Assembly: GCF_900155865.1 (NCBI RefSeq)
Contig: NZ_LT707006.1
Location: 4,571,779 to 4,635,778 of the forward strand
DNA: 64,000 nucleotides
Direction: 5' to 3'
Source: Bacteroides bouchesdurhonensis
GTDB lineage: Bacteria; Bacteroidota; Bacteroidia; Bacteroidales; Bacteroidaceae
Part shown: positions 17,704 to 27,898 of the stretch, piece by piece
How the letters are laid out: the number at the start of each line of letters is the position of its first letter
Numbering within the stretch: the stretch's first letter is position 1
Program-made: the position numbers and the translations under genes
The notes under the pieces: model-generated
Told to the model about the DNA's origin: nothing
Database searches by the model: none
Seen by the model: only the letters and a program-made list of their open reading frames with translations

Positions 17704-19695
17704 CTATTGCTTATCAACATTAGTAATTCCTTTCCAATCATCTGTACGGAATGGAGACATTGGAAGATCTGCACCGTTATACATATTACATACAGGATAA
17801 TCAGCCCAAGCATAACGCACCGCAACCGGAAAAGGTACTTCGGGTGAAGATACAACTATTGAGTTTCCTTCAATGACGGCATCTGCCCAATGGAATTTAT
17901 GATCCAATCCGGCAATGGTAAATCCTTTCGGTTTCTCACCATTTTTCGTTTTCAGTCCACCGTTTACATGACTAAAGTTAATTCGGATTTTATTGCCTTC
18001 AATCTTGTAGTTTCTGTACATGGGCCCTGAATACGGTATTTTTTCTCCATAAGTCTGTGCGCGGGCTGCTAAAGCCAGTCGGCGTCCTACTTCTTGTTTG
18101 TTCTTTGGATGAATGTCAGCCTCTTCACCTATATCAATGGCTACAGCCATACCGGTATTTGCCAAATGCAGCGTCCGAGTCTGAGCCTCTCTCAATTCTG
18201 CCCAAGTAGATTCAACCGGTTCTTTTTGTTGAGCTGTAAAGCTAGCTAACTGTACCATATAGAAAGGGAAATCATATCCCCAACGGTTTCTCCAGTCTGT
18301 TATCATCAATGGCATCAACTCACGGTATTGATAAGCTTCTCCCGCATTTGATTCTCCTTGATACCAAATCGCCCCTTTGATAGCATAAGGAATTAGCGGA
18401 TTAAGCATCGCATTAAACAATAGAGTCGGATAATTCGGATTCCATGACATATCAACAGGCATTGGATCAATCTCTCTCAAATCCAAAGAAACCTTATATT
18501 TCCAGTCACCTGCCATTTGTATTGATTCTGAGTCAGAAAGACGAAGCGATATACTCTCCGGATTTCCGTTGATACCACCATTACCACCAGTATCGAGCAC
18601 TCGTACTGCAATCACAGCCTTTCCCCCTTTCACCAAGGATCTCGGAATTTTATAACTCCTGCCTGCCATCCATCCTTCCGTATGTCCAACTTCTACACCA
18701 TTGAAATAAGTAAAATCATTATCATCAATAGTACCCACATTTAAGGTCAATTCTTTTCCCGCCCAACCAGCAGGAATATCTATAGTCTTTCTAAACCAAA
18801 CAAGACCATTAAATCCCGGTAATCCATTTTCCTGCATCCAACCGGGAATCTTCATTGTCTTCCACGCGTTATCATCAAAATTAGGAGCTGCCCATATAGC
18901 CTCGCCATTGACGCACCCTTTATCAATCTTTTCAATATTCACTTTCCAAGCCTCAACATCAGCCTCATACTTCTTCTTGCGTCCTTCTTGTGTCACTGGC
19001 TGCCCTTCCAATGCTTTCAATCTTTTCTGCATACTTGGCATAGTAGCCAATGCTTCATGACTCGTCCATGTTTCTATAATTGTACCACCCCAGGAAGTGT
19101 CAATCAGCCCAATCGGCACATTACGATATTTATTCAGATCACGTCCGAAAAAATATCCGGCAGCAGAAAAATTTGCTACACTTTTCGAAGAACAAACCTG
19201 CCAACCATTTTCCGCAGCTTCAATTTTATCAATAGGTTTAGGACTTATGGCATTTTTCACCAACAAAAAACGAATATTCGGATAATTATTGGCTTCTTGT
19301 TTTTCCTGCTCATAATTATTTACCTTACCCCAACCTTCTACCTGCATCTCCATATTAGATTGTCCCGAACAAACCCACACTTCACCAATCATCACATTAT
19401 TGAGTTTTACAGGCTTTCCATCAGAGATAGTCATCGTATAAGGTCCACCAGCTACCGGAGTTTCTACCTTAGTTTTCCATTTACCTTGAGCATCTGCCTG
19501 TACAGTATACTTTTTCTTGTCCCAAGAAGTAGTAATTTCCACCGTTTTATTCGGTTGAGTTTCTCCCCAAACCGGTGCTTGTGTTTTCTGCTGTAACACC
19601 ATATTATCAGAAAATATGGGTAGTAGCTTTACTTGTGCTGATAACGCAGCACTCCCAAACAAAAATAGCAAAGAGATTGCGAAATTTTTATTCAT
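17704..19695 (-). CDS. Sialate O-acetylesterase-like SGNH protein with inserted beta-sandwich
   Basis: 663 residues, signal peptide of about 20 residues. The N-terminal FSDNMVLQQ segment and IGEVWVCSGQSNMEMQ with nucleophile Ser113 are diagnostic of the DUF303/SASA family, which removes acetyl groups from sialic acid or other sugars. AIWYQGESNAG and the late DIHPKNKQEVG supply further catalytic blocks. Between about residues 250 and 385 is an inserted jelly-roll like the sugar-binding domain of GH2 enzymes (PGFNGLVWFRKTIDIP, DDNDFTYFNGVEVGHT). It is the first gene of the enzyme operon and has its own promoter at 19748-19782. It probably deacetylates the imported glycan so that the GH92 and GH130 enzymes can act. 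Confidence 0.9.
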   Translation of the reverse strand: MNKNFAISLLFLFGSAALSAQVKLLPIFSDNMVLQQKTQAPVWGETQPNKTVEITTSWDKKKYTVQADAQGKWKTKVETPVAGGPYTMTISDGKPVKLNNVMIGEVWVCSGQSNMEMQVEGWGKVNNYEQEKQEANNYPNIRFLLVKNAISPKPIDKIEAAENGWQVCSSKSVANFSAAGYFFGRDLNKYRNVPIGLIDTSWGGTIIETWTSHEALATMPSMQKRLKALEGQPVTQEGRKKKYEADVEAWKVNIEKIDKGCVNGEAIWAAPNFDDNAWKTMKIPGWMQENGLPGFNGLVWFRKTIDIPAGWAGKELTLNVGTIDDNDFTYFNGVEVGHTEGWMAGRSYKIPRSLVKGGKAVIAVRVLDTGGNGGINGNPESISLRLSDSESIQMAGDWKYKVSLDLREIDPMPVDMSWNPNYPTLLFNAMLNPLIPYAIKGAIWYQGESNAGEAYQYRELMPLMITDWRNRWGYDFPFYMVQLASFTAQQKEPVESTWAELREAQTRTLHLANTGMAVAIDIGEEADIHPKNKQEVGRRLALAARAQTYGEKIPYSGPMYRNYKIEGNKIRINFSHVNGGLKTKNGEKPKGFTIAGLDHKFHWADAVIEGNSIVVSSPEVPFPVAVRYAWADYPVCNMYNGADLPMSPFRTDDWKGITNVDKQ

Positions 19696-19747
19696 ACCTA
19701 TGATTCTTATTTATAGTAGTCAATATTACATTTTATTATATGACGAA

Positions 19748-19782
19748 CAAAGATACAATAACCACTAAATATATATCACAAA
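19748..19782 (-). promoter_or_regulatory. Promoter of the enzyme operon (-33 and -7)
   Basis: On the minus strand TATCTTTG (19748-19755) matches TAnnTTTG and TTTG (19779-19782) lies 23 bases upstream. Transcription would start about 45 bases before the acetylesterase start codon. Together with the terminator at 19788-19827 it separates the enzyme genes from the transport genes. Confidence 0.6.
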
Positions 19783-19787
19783 AAGCG

Positions 19788-19827
19788 AAAGAGAATAATG
19801 CTTTTCAATAAAAACATTATTCTCTTT
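19788..19827 (-). terminator. Terminator between SusC and the enzyme genes
   Basis: AAAGAGAATAATG at 19788-19800 and CATTATTCTCTTT at 19815-19827 are perfect 13-base inverted repeats with a 14-base loop, 22 bases past the SusC stop. A short T-run follows on either strand, so it may work bidirectionally. It should end or attenuate the transport-gene transcript. Confidence 0.75.
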
Positions 19828-19849
19828 TTACTATCAACTAATAATCTTT

Positions 19850-22800
19850 TTAGAATGACAATTGAACTCCTAAGTTTACAACACGTTGATTCATGTAAGC
19901 ATCACCAGCAGTATTTGAACTAATTTCTGGATCTTGCTGATACTTATGGTAGCTTGTCCAAGTCACCAAGTTATAAGCACTCACGTAAAAACGAACATTA
20001 TCTATGAATTTTGGCAAAACTTTCTTTGGAAGCTGATAACCTAAATCAATTGTTTTCAGACGAATATACCATGCATTGATCAACCAGAAGTCCGACATAT
20101 AATTAGTAGCACTATTTATGGTACCTTCTTGCATAGTCAAACGTGGAAACTCAATAGTTTCACCAGCTTCATAACGTTCTTGTGACCAACGTTTTTGATG
20201 AATCGGCTGAAATTGGCTCTTACCGGATTCGATACCCGTTCCATTAATAGCAAAACTATAGTCAAATGAACCTTGGAATAAAACATTGAAGCTAAATCCT
20301 TTCCAATATCCGCCTATGGACCACCCCAAAGTAGTAGTTGGTAGATTTGGCTTGCCTATCGCTTGTTTGTCAAAGTCATTAATAGCACCATCACCATTCA
20401 AATCAGCATATTTCAGATCACCCGCTTGCACTGGAACACTTGGAGTTGCAGGCGCATCTGATGCACCAGAATTAATCTTTGTAATATCGTCTGGTGTATA
20501 ATAGCCGATCCAGTGATATCCCATTGGCTGATTGATCGGCTTACCAGTTTCTCGCAACCATTCATACTTCTGCTGAGCCTCAGCTTTATAATCTACTTTA
20601 TTTTTACTATATAAATATGTCAAGTTGGTATTAAAATCAAACTCTCCAAAACGATCTTGATAGCCAATTTGCCCGTCAAATCCCTTATTAGTAGTTCTTG
20701 CCACATTCTCAGGAGAGAAACCTATACCCAAAATATCCGGAATATCATTTCTAGTAACCAACTGATCATAACGTTTTTCCAGAAAATAATCGAAAGTAAA
20801 CGAAATTCTATTAAATAGATTCATTTCAACAGCTACATCAAACTTTTTCGCTTTTTCCCATGACACATTCAAGTTAGCCAAATTACCTTCCTTAATTCCT
20901 TCATATTTTATACTATTATTTTCACCAAAATTATAGGCATCTCCCTTCTCGTATACCTGCCGATATAAATAACGACCACCTGCTGCTACATCGGACCCCA
21001 CAAGACCATAAGACGCTCTAATTTTAAACAATTGCACATTCTTCTCCAACCAATCTACGTCCTTGAAGAAATTTTCTTCCGAAATGACATAACCAGCACT
21101 CACAGCCGGAAAGAACCCGAAACGGTTATCCTTTCCAAACCGGTCAGTTCCATTGTATCCTATATTAGCATCAAATAAATATTTACTTTTATACTTATAG
21201 CCCAACTTCAGGGAATATCCTTCGAAATTGTTAGGCACAGCAGCGTCCTTTTCATTAGTAGTACTCTGACGATTATAAAGAAACATACCACTTACATCGT
21301 GTATCTCATTAAAAACACGCGCGTAATCTAAAGAAGCTTGTATATTCAAATCCTTAGTTGCCGAATTGGTACCGTTCCAGGGGAAATAATGTTCATAGTC
21401 ATAATATGCATTCGGATTAATATTATATAATTCCCTAGTAGAATCATAATGATAAGTCGGATATCGATTACGGTTCAATGCACGCCAATTTTCATCCATA
21501 CTGGAATACGCCAAACGAAAGTTAGCAGAAAGTCCTTTTGTCAAGAAATCCATCTTCCATGTAGCACCGTACAAAATATTATTATCATTACGACGTACAC
21601 GTTTATATCCTTCATTCGCCAATCGTGCATTTAAAGTAGGTTTTCTATCCTGTGTATCAAACAGATAAGCAAAAGTTCCATTCGGATTCAGTAACGGTGC
21701 CGAATAAGGATGCATTTTAGAAAAGTCATAAAGCTCACCTGTTACATTCATGTTGTATGGTTCATTAATATTCATAAAACGTGCAGATACATCCAAACGC
21801 ATATTAAAATTATCTGTTACATCAAAATCTATGTTTGTACGGTAGTTGAAACGACGATAAAAGTAATTAGAATTAATCCCATCTTCGTTTTTGGCACCAA
21901 AATCTTTCACCAAACCGTTCTGAGTAAAGTATCCTGCAGAAACGAAATATCTCAGTTTTTTGGAACCACCAGAAATATCTACATTAACATTTTCTTGGAA
22001 AGCCATCTTTTTAAATATTTCATTATACCAGTTCACATCCGGATGTCCATAAGGATCAGTGTGATCTCTAAAAGCAATCATATCATCATCTGTATAAGAG
22101 AAGTCAGATAAAGTACCATCATTCTTATAAGCCTCTCTCACCAACTGTAACGATTCGTAGGAATTCAGGTATTTAGGAGTACGGACCGGAGTCTGCATAC
22201 CCGATTCCAAACGCAAATTAATCTTCGGTTTTCCTTCTTGTCCACGACGTGTTTTCACAACCAATACACCATTAGCACCCTTGATTCCATAAATAGCTGT
22301 TGTAGAAGCATCCTTTAATATGGAGATACTCTCAATCTCATTTACATTGATTTGTGACAACTGTTCATAAGTATATTGCATATCGTCCACAATGATCAAC
22401 GGCTTGTTACCGTCATTATTCAGTGAACTGACACCACGGATAAAAAAATCGGAAGCGTCTTTTCCCGGTTGCCCAGATCTCTGCTGGCTAATGAATCCCG
22501 GAAGTCTTCCGGTTAACGCATTTTGCAAATTACTAGTCGGTACATTACGAATTTCACGTGCCTGTATAGCACTAACAGCTCCTGTCAATGTGATACGTTT
22601 CGCTTTACCATATCCAACTACCACAACTTCGTCCAAACCAGTTTGATCGGGTGACAATTCCACACTCAATGTTTCCTGATTATTCACTTTAACAACCTGT
22701 TTTTTGAAGCCAACATAAGAAAGCTCCAACACTGCACCTTTATTCACTTGCAATTCAAATTTACCATCAAGGTCAGTAATCGTACCGGTTGATGTACCTT

Positions 22801-22930
22801 GCACTTTTATGTTTACTCCCGGCAATAACTCTCCATCGGTAGAGGAAACTATTCCTTTCAAAACAAACGATTGAGCAAATGCCGACGCAACAAGGCTTAT
22901 AGATATTAATATAAATAATAATCTTTTCAT
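19850..22930 (-). CDS. SusC-type TonB-dependent outer-membrane transporter (second copy)
   Basis: 1026 residues from the ATG at 22930, which begins MKRLLFILISISLVASAFAQ, a clean signal peptide. An in-frame ATG at 22966 would overlap the upstream SusD gene and is rejected. After the signal comes a carboxypeptidase-like regulatory domain (about residues 22-100), the TonB-box region DEVVVVGYG, a plug (VPTSNLQNALTGRLPG, VSILKDASTTAIYG-type segment) and a 22-strand barrel ending NLGVQLSF. It imports oligosaccharides captured by the SusD lipoprotein encoded four bases upstream. Here susD precedes susC, the reverse of the usual order. A terminator follows the gene. Confidence 0.95.
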   Translation of the reverse strand: MKRLLFILISISLVASAFAQSFVLKGIVSSTDGELLPGVNIKVQGTSTGTITDLDGKFELQVNKGAVLELSYVGFKKQVVKVNNQETLSVELSPDQTGLDEVVVVGYGKAKRITLTGAVSAIQAREIRNVPTSNLQNALTGRLPGFISQQRSGQPGKDASDFFIRGVSSLNNDGNKPLIIVDDMQYTYEQLSQINVNEIESISILKDASTTAIYGIKGANGVLVVKTRRGQEGKPKINLRLESGMQTPVRTPKYLNSYESLQLVREAYKNDGTLSDFSYTDDDMIAFRDHTDPYGHPDVNWYNEIFKKMAFQENVNVDISGGSKKLRYFVSAGYFTQNGLVKDFGAKNEDGINSNYFYRRFNYRTNIDFDVTDNFNMRLDVSARFMNINEPYNMNVTGELYDFSKMHPYSAPLLNPNGTFAYLFDTQDRKPTLNARLANEGYKRVRRNDNNILYGATWKMDFLTKGLSANFRLAYSSMDENWRALNRNRYPTYHYDSTRELYNINPNAYYDYEHYFPWNGTNSATKDLNIQASLDYARVFNEIHDVSGMFLYNRQSTTNEKDAAVPNNFEGYSLKLGYKYKSKYLFDANIGYNGTDRFGKDNRFGFFPAVSAGYVISEENFFKDVDWLEKNVQLFKIRASYGLVGSDVAAGGRYLYRQVYEKGDAYNFGENNSIKYEGIKEGNLANLNVSWEKAKKFDVAVEMNLFNRISFTFDYFLEKRYDQLVTRNDIPDILGIGFSPENVARTTNKGFDGQIGYQDRFGEFDFNTNLTYLYSKNKVDYKAEAQQKYEWLRETGKPINQPMGYHWIGYYTPDDITKINSGASDAPATPSVPVQAGDLKYADLNGDGAINDFDKQAIGKPNLPTTTLGWSIGGYWKGFSFNVLFQGSFDYSFAINGTGIESGKSQFQPIHQKRWSQERYEAGETIEFPRLTMQEGTINSATNYMSDFWLINAWYIRLKTIDLGYQLPKKVLPKFIDNVRFYVSAYNLVTWTSYHKYQQDPEISSNTAGDAYMNQRVVNLGVQLSF

Positions 22931-22934
22931 AATA

Positions 22935-24734
22935 TTACCAATTCGGATTTTGAACCATGTTTTCATTCTCTACTACTTCATCATACGGGATCGGATAGAA
23001 ATAACGTTTCATATCAAACGTAGTTTCTAATACATCCACTTCAGTAAAGGTTGTAACCCCCGCAGAACTTTTAATTTCCAATCCCTTCAAAGGTTCCTTG
23101 AAAATTTCTTCAGCAATTCTCCATCTACGGATATCCCAATAACGCTGTTCCTCAAAAGCCATCTCAATACGGCGTTCATTTCGGATCACCTCACGCATTT
23201 TGGCTTGTGTCATATTATCCTCTAATCCATATTTCTGATTATCACCGGGTTCAATGCCCGCACGTTTTCTCAATGCAATAATTGCATTGTACACCTCTTG
23301 AGAAGGAGTAGACAGATATTCATTTTCAGCTTCAGCAAAATTTAACAATACTTCAGCATACCGATACATTATCCATAAATGCATCTTGTCACTATACTCT
23401 GATTCTGTGGCATACTTACCCATGAATTTACACATATAATAACTTGTTTTAGAATATTCAGCAGAGCCGGATGGGTTATTGGTTCCTCCCTGTGTCAGGT
23501 CAAGAGTTGTATTCAACCATGCAGAGTTATGATGTAATACAGTATAATCCAAACGAGGGTCACGATTCTCGTAAGGGTCGTTCTGATTTATAGAATATTT
23601 ACTATATTCACTACTACCCGTTTTACCATCCTTACTAGGAAATTTACCATCTTTCATAGGGAAAGCATCTACAAGATTTTGTGTTGGAAGTGTACGCCCT
23701 CTACCCAAACTATTACCGGAAAATCCTAAAGGACCATTATTAGTTTCTATCGATTTGTTATTTCCACCGGGACGATAAAAAATAACTTCCGGATTCTTAT
23801 CCTTATTATAGAAACCTAGAAATACATCCCGAAAATCCCCTGTTGATTCCGTCAAACCATAACTTCCGTTTCCTTCCGGACCATATTCATCGATAAACTC
23901 TTTAGCTGCCTTAGCTGCATCATTCCAACGTTCTTTATCATAAGAAGCATATCCAATTAATTCATTACCAGGTTCAATGGGATTTTCATTAAATAAAGGG
24001 CTTGCTGCATACAAAAGTACTCTAGCCTTCATTGCTATACATGCCTCACGCGTAGGAGTATGAGCATATAGATCGAAATCCGGCATCGGATTCGTACGTA
24101 AATCATCTTTAATAGCATCCAGCTCATCAACAATATAATCGATGCAGTCCGCAAATGAATTCCGGGGAATCTCCATGTCATCACCCAAAAGATGTACCTC
24201 ATCACCCATCAAAGGCACGCCACCATAACGTTTTACTAATTCAAAATAGAAACAAGCTCTTAAAAAACGTGCCTCTGCCTTCATAGTAGCGTTTAAAGGC
24301 TTGGTCTCTCCTTTTGAATTTTGATAAGTTAACATAAAAGGAACAACATCAATATTATTGACGAAGATATTCGCTTTACGTATTCCATTGTAATACTCAC
24401 TCCATCTCATATCCGAACCGATACGAGTACTCGCAGAATATCGTCCCATTACCAATTTATATACATCCGGATCTGCAGCATTAATAGAAATCGCATCATC
24501 AGAAGCAGCATCCAAGTAATCACTTCCCACCCGATTGTGACCATTCTCTAATCCTGCATAGATGTTATTCAAAAATGCGACAGCATTTCTACCGAGAGAG
24601 TCTGTTTTGGAAAATACCATATCAAGTGATATAAACTCTACCGGTCTTACTTCATAACTATCGGAACAAGATACTGCGGTAAACAGTAATCCCGCTCCAA
24701 TCAGTGCTAAATATTTATTTCGTATCATAGACAT
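22935..24734 (-). CDS. SusD/RagB-family glycan-binding lipoprotein (second copy)
   Basis: 599 residues. The lipobox ends at Cys23 (FTAVSCSDS); a start two codons later (24728) is equally possible. The family pattern is clear: helical TPR-like N-terminal part with EARFLRACFYFELVKRYGGVPL, and the C-terminal signature VIRNERRIEMAFEEQRYWDIRRW followed by YFYPIPYDEVVENENMVQNPNW. SusD proteins sit on the cell surface as a lid on SusC and select the glycan. The gene lies six bases after one SusC gene and four bases before another, so it could pair with either. Confidence 0.95.
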   Translation of the reverse strand: MSMIRNKYLALIGAGLLFTAVSCSDSYEVRPVEFISLDMVFSKTDSLGRNAVAFLNNIYAGLENGHNRVGSDYLDAASDDAISINAADPDVYKLVMGRYSASTRIGSDMRWSEYYNGIRKANIFVNNIDVVPFMLTYQNSKGETKPLNATMKAEARFLRACFYFELVKRYGGVPLMGDEVHLLGDDMEIPRNSFADCIDYIVDELDAIKDDLRTNPMPDFDLYAHTPTREACIAMKARVLLYAASPLFNENPIEPGNELIGYASYDKERWNDAAKAAKEFIDEYGPEGNGSYGLTESTGDFRDVFLGFYNKDKNPEVIFYRPGGNNKSIETNNGPLGFSGNSLGRGRTLPTQNLVDAFPMKDGKFPSKDGKTGSSEYSKYSINQNDPYENRDPRLDYTVLHHNSAWLNTTLDLTQGGTNNPSGSAEYSKTSYYMCKFMGKYATESEYSDKMHLWIMYRYAEVLLNFAEAENEYLSTPSQEVYNAIIALRKRAGIEPGDNQKYGLEDNMTQAKMREVIRNERRIEMAFEEQRYWDIRRWRIAEEIFKEPLKGLEIKSSAGVTTFTEVDVLETTFDMKRYFYPIPYDEVVENENMVQNPNW

Positions 24735-24740
24735 AGTACA

Positions 24741-27700
24741 TTAGAATTTAATATTAATACCTGTGCTAATGCAACGTTGCAAGGGGTAATTTGAAAAACT
24801 TACCTCCGGATCAATCAGATCACATCCGGATACTGTAAGTAGATTCTGCCCGGTTACAAAGACTTTTACTCGTACTCCACCCAAATAGTTACGACAGAAT
24901 GAATCAGGCAGATTATATCCCAAATTGATATTTTTCAAACGAAGGAAATTTCCGGAGCGTAACCAGAAAGAGGATCCCCAGCCATTACCACGGTTATAAT
25001 TACTACCTCCGGCAGATAATCTTGGGAAAGTAGCAGTTTCAGCAGTTTCCGGCGTCCAACGCCCTAACATATTTTCATATGCCTGCCCATACATCTGTCC
25101 TTCTGTTTGGAAACCTTCTAATAATTTCCAATCACTCATCAATATATCCCGATTGTAAACTCCTTGCCATAACATCGAGAACTCCAGTCCACGCCATTCA
25201 AATCCAAGATCAATACCGAAATAAGAAAGTGGTTTTTCACCACCGATGACTGTTTTATCAAATTCATTGATCACCTTATCACCATTCATATCTTTATACT
25301 TGATATCACCCGGTTGAATATTATTAAATCCTTCGATCACCGGACTGCTTTTAATCTCTTCCTGAGAAGTGAAGAAGCCTTCAGCTACCAATCCAAAAAT
25401 GGCTCCAACCGGTCTACCTGTCGCACGAAGATAATCATGAGGTACTTTTTGTTCATCCTTGAACAATAACTTACTTTGTTCACAGCTCCAATTACCTGTG
25501 ACATAATAATTGAAACTGCCCACATGGTCCTGATAAGTTAAAGATAATTCTCCACCGAACCAGCGTGCTTTACCAATATTTTCATCCGGATAACTCTGCC
25601 CGATTAAATCAATACTCTTACCACGCTTTTGTATCAGATCATAATAATTATCATTAAAATAATCAGCCGTGATTCTTAATTTGTTATTAAACAATGCCAT
25701 ATCAATGCCAACATTCAACTTATGAGCTTTTTCCCATGTTATGAAAGGATTAGCCAATGGGGTTTTTTCTGCATATCCAGAACCTGAAAATTTTGTACCC
25801 GCACCATATCCATCACTCTCTGAGTAAGTCTGATAATAATTGTAATAACCGGCGTTATCCATTCCATTACCAGTTTTACCATATACACCACGTATCTTCA
25901 ATTGATTCAGCCAGTCAAGATCTTCCATGAAATTTTCTTTACTAATATCCCATCCCAAACCGAAAGCATAGAAAGTCCCCCATCTTCTACCCGGGGCATA
26001 ACGATTATAGAAACTCTCACTCATAGCTGCCTGTGCGAAATATTTGCCGGCATAATCGTAAGAAGCATCCAAGATAACGTTAGACGGATATTCAGGAAGG
26101 TCCCAGTTAGTAAGAACATTTTTAGTATCTCCCATCAAAGTGGCTTTTACTCCATGTTTACCGAAACGACGTTCATAATCGATTGCAAACTGACCATACA
26201 TTTGTTGATAGTTAGACACGGCACTAAAAGAATTTGTTTGCGGGTCTGGTTTCCCATAACGAGTATAAACTTCATTGCCTGTATCATCTATTTTATAACT
26301 AAACACTTCTGATTGCATGGTACGTTTGATTGTAGAACGGTTCTGAGAAGTTACACTACCCACTATACGAGCAGACAGGCCCTCTACTAATTTACTGAAG
26401 TCATAACGCAAATTTATGCTACCCAATACATCTCTAGCCCCATCTGTAATGTAACCGGAATTAATCACTTGTGATAACAGATTATTAGTATATGACTGGT
26501 TTCCTCCCCATGTTCCATCCGGATTTCTCACAGGGTATGCATTATTTGAAGTCGAATAAATAGAGTTCAGAATATCTCCATAACCGTTGCCTTTACCACC
26601 AGGTTGGGTCCCTTCTTCCACACGTCCCATCAATGTTACTTTAGCCGTAAAATCATCAGTTATATTAATATTCACTTTAGAATTAATCATGTAACGATCA
26701 AATGTCAGATTCGTATCGTGAACGTTACCACTGGAATTTTTGAATAATCCATTCTCACCTACATACCCCACACTAATAAAATATTGCGCGTATTTGTTAC
26801 CTCCGGTGGCATTTAAATTATATGACTGAATCGTCGAATTGTTATTCATCAATTCATCATACCAATTCACATCAGGATGTGTATAGGGACTGGAATGATC
26901 ACGAAACTTAGTAAAATCATCGTACGAATAGAAAGGATTTTTACCATCATTCAATAAAGCTTCATTCAGCAGATAAGCATATTGTGAAGAAGATAATGGT
27001 TTAGGGGTCTTCACCGAACTTTGTACACCAAAACGTCCGGTAAAGGATAACTGAAATCCTTGCTTGATCGGATCTTTGGTTGTGACCACTAATGCCCCAC
27101 GAGAACTATGCATTCCTAAAAACATAGATGACAAAGCATCCTTTTGTAAAGATACCGATTCGATAGCTTCAGGATCAATAGAATAAAAATCCCTCTGCAC
27201 ACCGTCAACTACTACTATTGGAGAAAAATGACGTGATTTAATGTCGAACTCTGTATTATCAGCATAAGCTCCTTTACCTATGACATCTGTTACCGGAACA
27301 CCACCAAACATACCTGAAGAAGAATTAGCAGTAATCTGATGCTGTCGTGCTCCACGAGTCTGAATGATATTCAAACCCGGCAAACGTCCTTGCAATGAAG
27401 GAATAATAGTGGTGGAAAGCGATGAAGTCAACTGATCTGTATAAACAGTAGCAGCCGAGCCTAAATAACTAGCTTTATTCTTCGTATCATACGGTCCGCT
27501 GATAGTCTCTGGAAATTTAACAAATGCTTCCGACACCGTTACTTTAAATATACGTTCCGACTTTCTTAATTTATTGACTTTAACCTCTTTATATAAAAGT
27601 CCGGGATGAGAAAAACGAAGCACATCTCCCTTTTTATACTGAAATTCAAATGTTCCATCTGCACCAGTAACAGCTTTATAATCGGAGTTTTTCATGGTGA

Positions 27701-27875
27701 TTACGACGTCCGATACTGGATTACCATATTGGTCGATTACCTTACCGATAATATTATCAGTCGTTCCTTCGGTTCCTTGAGCCATTGCATTCAAATGTCC
27801 CAAGCCCAGCAACATCCACATTACAACCAATGCGAAGCAGTACCGACTCTTTATTGTATTCAATATATTACGCAT
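24741..27875 (-). CDS. SusC-type TonB-dependent outer-membrane transporter (first copy, divergent)
   Basis: 1044 residues with a signal peptide to about residue 33 (LNAMAQ). A carboxypeptidase-like domain covers about residues 40-110, then a plug that departs from the standard SusC sequence: the usual DEVVVVGYG TonB-box segment is replaced by VKFPETISGPYDTKNKASY, while LQGRLPGLNI and VSLQKDALSSMFLG remain. The barrel contains SYPDENIGKARWFGGE and KYKDMNGDKVINEFD and ends CISTGINIKF. It belongs to the SusC subgroup found beside DUF4961 and DUF5004 lipoproteins, which are encoded immediately upstream here. It lies 23 bases after the DUF4961 gene. Confidence 0.93.
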   Translation of the reverse strand: MRNILNTIKSRYCFALVVMWMLLGLGHLNAMAQGTEGTTDNIIGKVIDQYGNPVSDVVITMKNSDYKAVTGADGTFEFQYKKGDVLRFSHPGLLYKEVKVNKLRKSERIFKVTVSEAFVKFPETISGPYDTKNKASYLGSAATVYTDQLTSSLSTTIIPSLQGRLPGLNIIQTRGARQHQITANSSSGMFGGVPVTDVIGKGAYADNTEFDIKSRHFSPIVVVDGVQRDFYSIDPEAIESVSLQKDALSSMFLGMHSSRGALVVTTKDPIKQGFQLSFTGRFGVQSSVKTPKPLSSSQYAYLLNEALLNDGKNPFYSYDDFTKFRDHSSPYTHPDVNWYDELMNNNSTIQSYNLNATGGNKYAQYFISVGYVGENGLFKNSSGNVHDTNLTFDRYMINSKVNINITDDFTAKVTLMGRVEEGTQPGGKGNGYGDILNSIYSTSNNAYPVRNPDGTWGGNQSYTNNLLSQVINSGYITDGARDVLGSINLRYDFSKLVEGLSARIVGSVTSQNRSTIKRTMQSEVFSYKIDDTGNEVYTRYGKPDPQTNSFSAVSNYQQMYGQFAIDYERRFGKHGVKATLMGDTKNVLTNWDLPEYPSNVILDASYDYAGKYFAQAAMSESFYNRYAPGRRWGTFYAFGLGWDISKENFMEDLDWLNQLKIRGVYGKTGNGMDNAGYYNYYQTYSESDGYGAGTKFSGSGYAEKTPLANPFITWEKAHKLNVGIDMALFNNKLRITADYFNDNYYDLIQKRGKSIDLIGQSYPDENIGKARWFGGELSLTYQDHVGSFNYYVTGNWSCEQSKLLFKDEQKVPHDYLRATGRPVGAIFGLVAEGFFTSQEEIKSSPVIEGFNNIQPGDIKYKDMNGDKVINEFDKTVIGGEKPLSYFGIDLGFEWRGLEFSMLWQGVYNRDILMSDWKLLEGFQTEGQMYGQAYENMLGRWTPETAETATFPRLSAGGSNYNRGNGWGSSFWLRSGNFLRLKNINLGYNLPDSFCRNYLGGVRVKVFVTGQNLLTVSGCDLIDPEVSFSNYPLQRCISTGINIKF

Positions 27876-27898
27876 ATAATTTATTTTTAGATTAATTA

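Noticed and set aside
22931..22966. Longer start for the second SusC gene at 22966
   Set aside because: It would overlap susD and place charged residues before the signal peptide.
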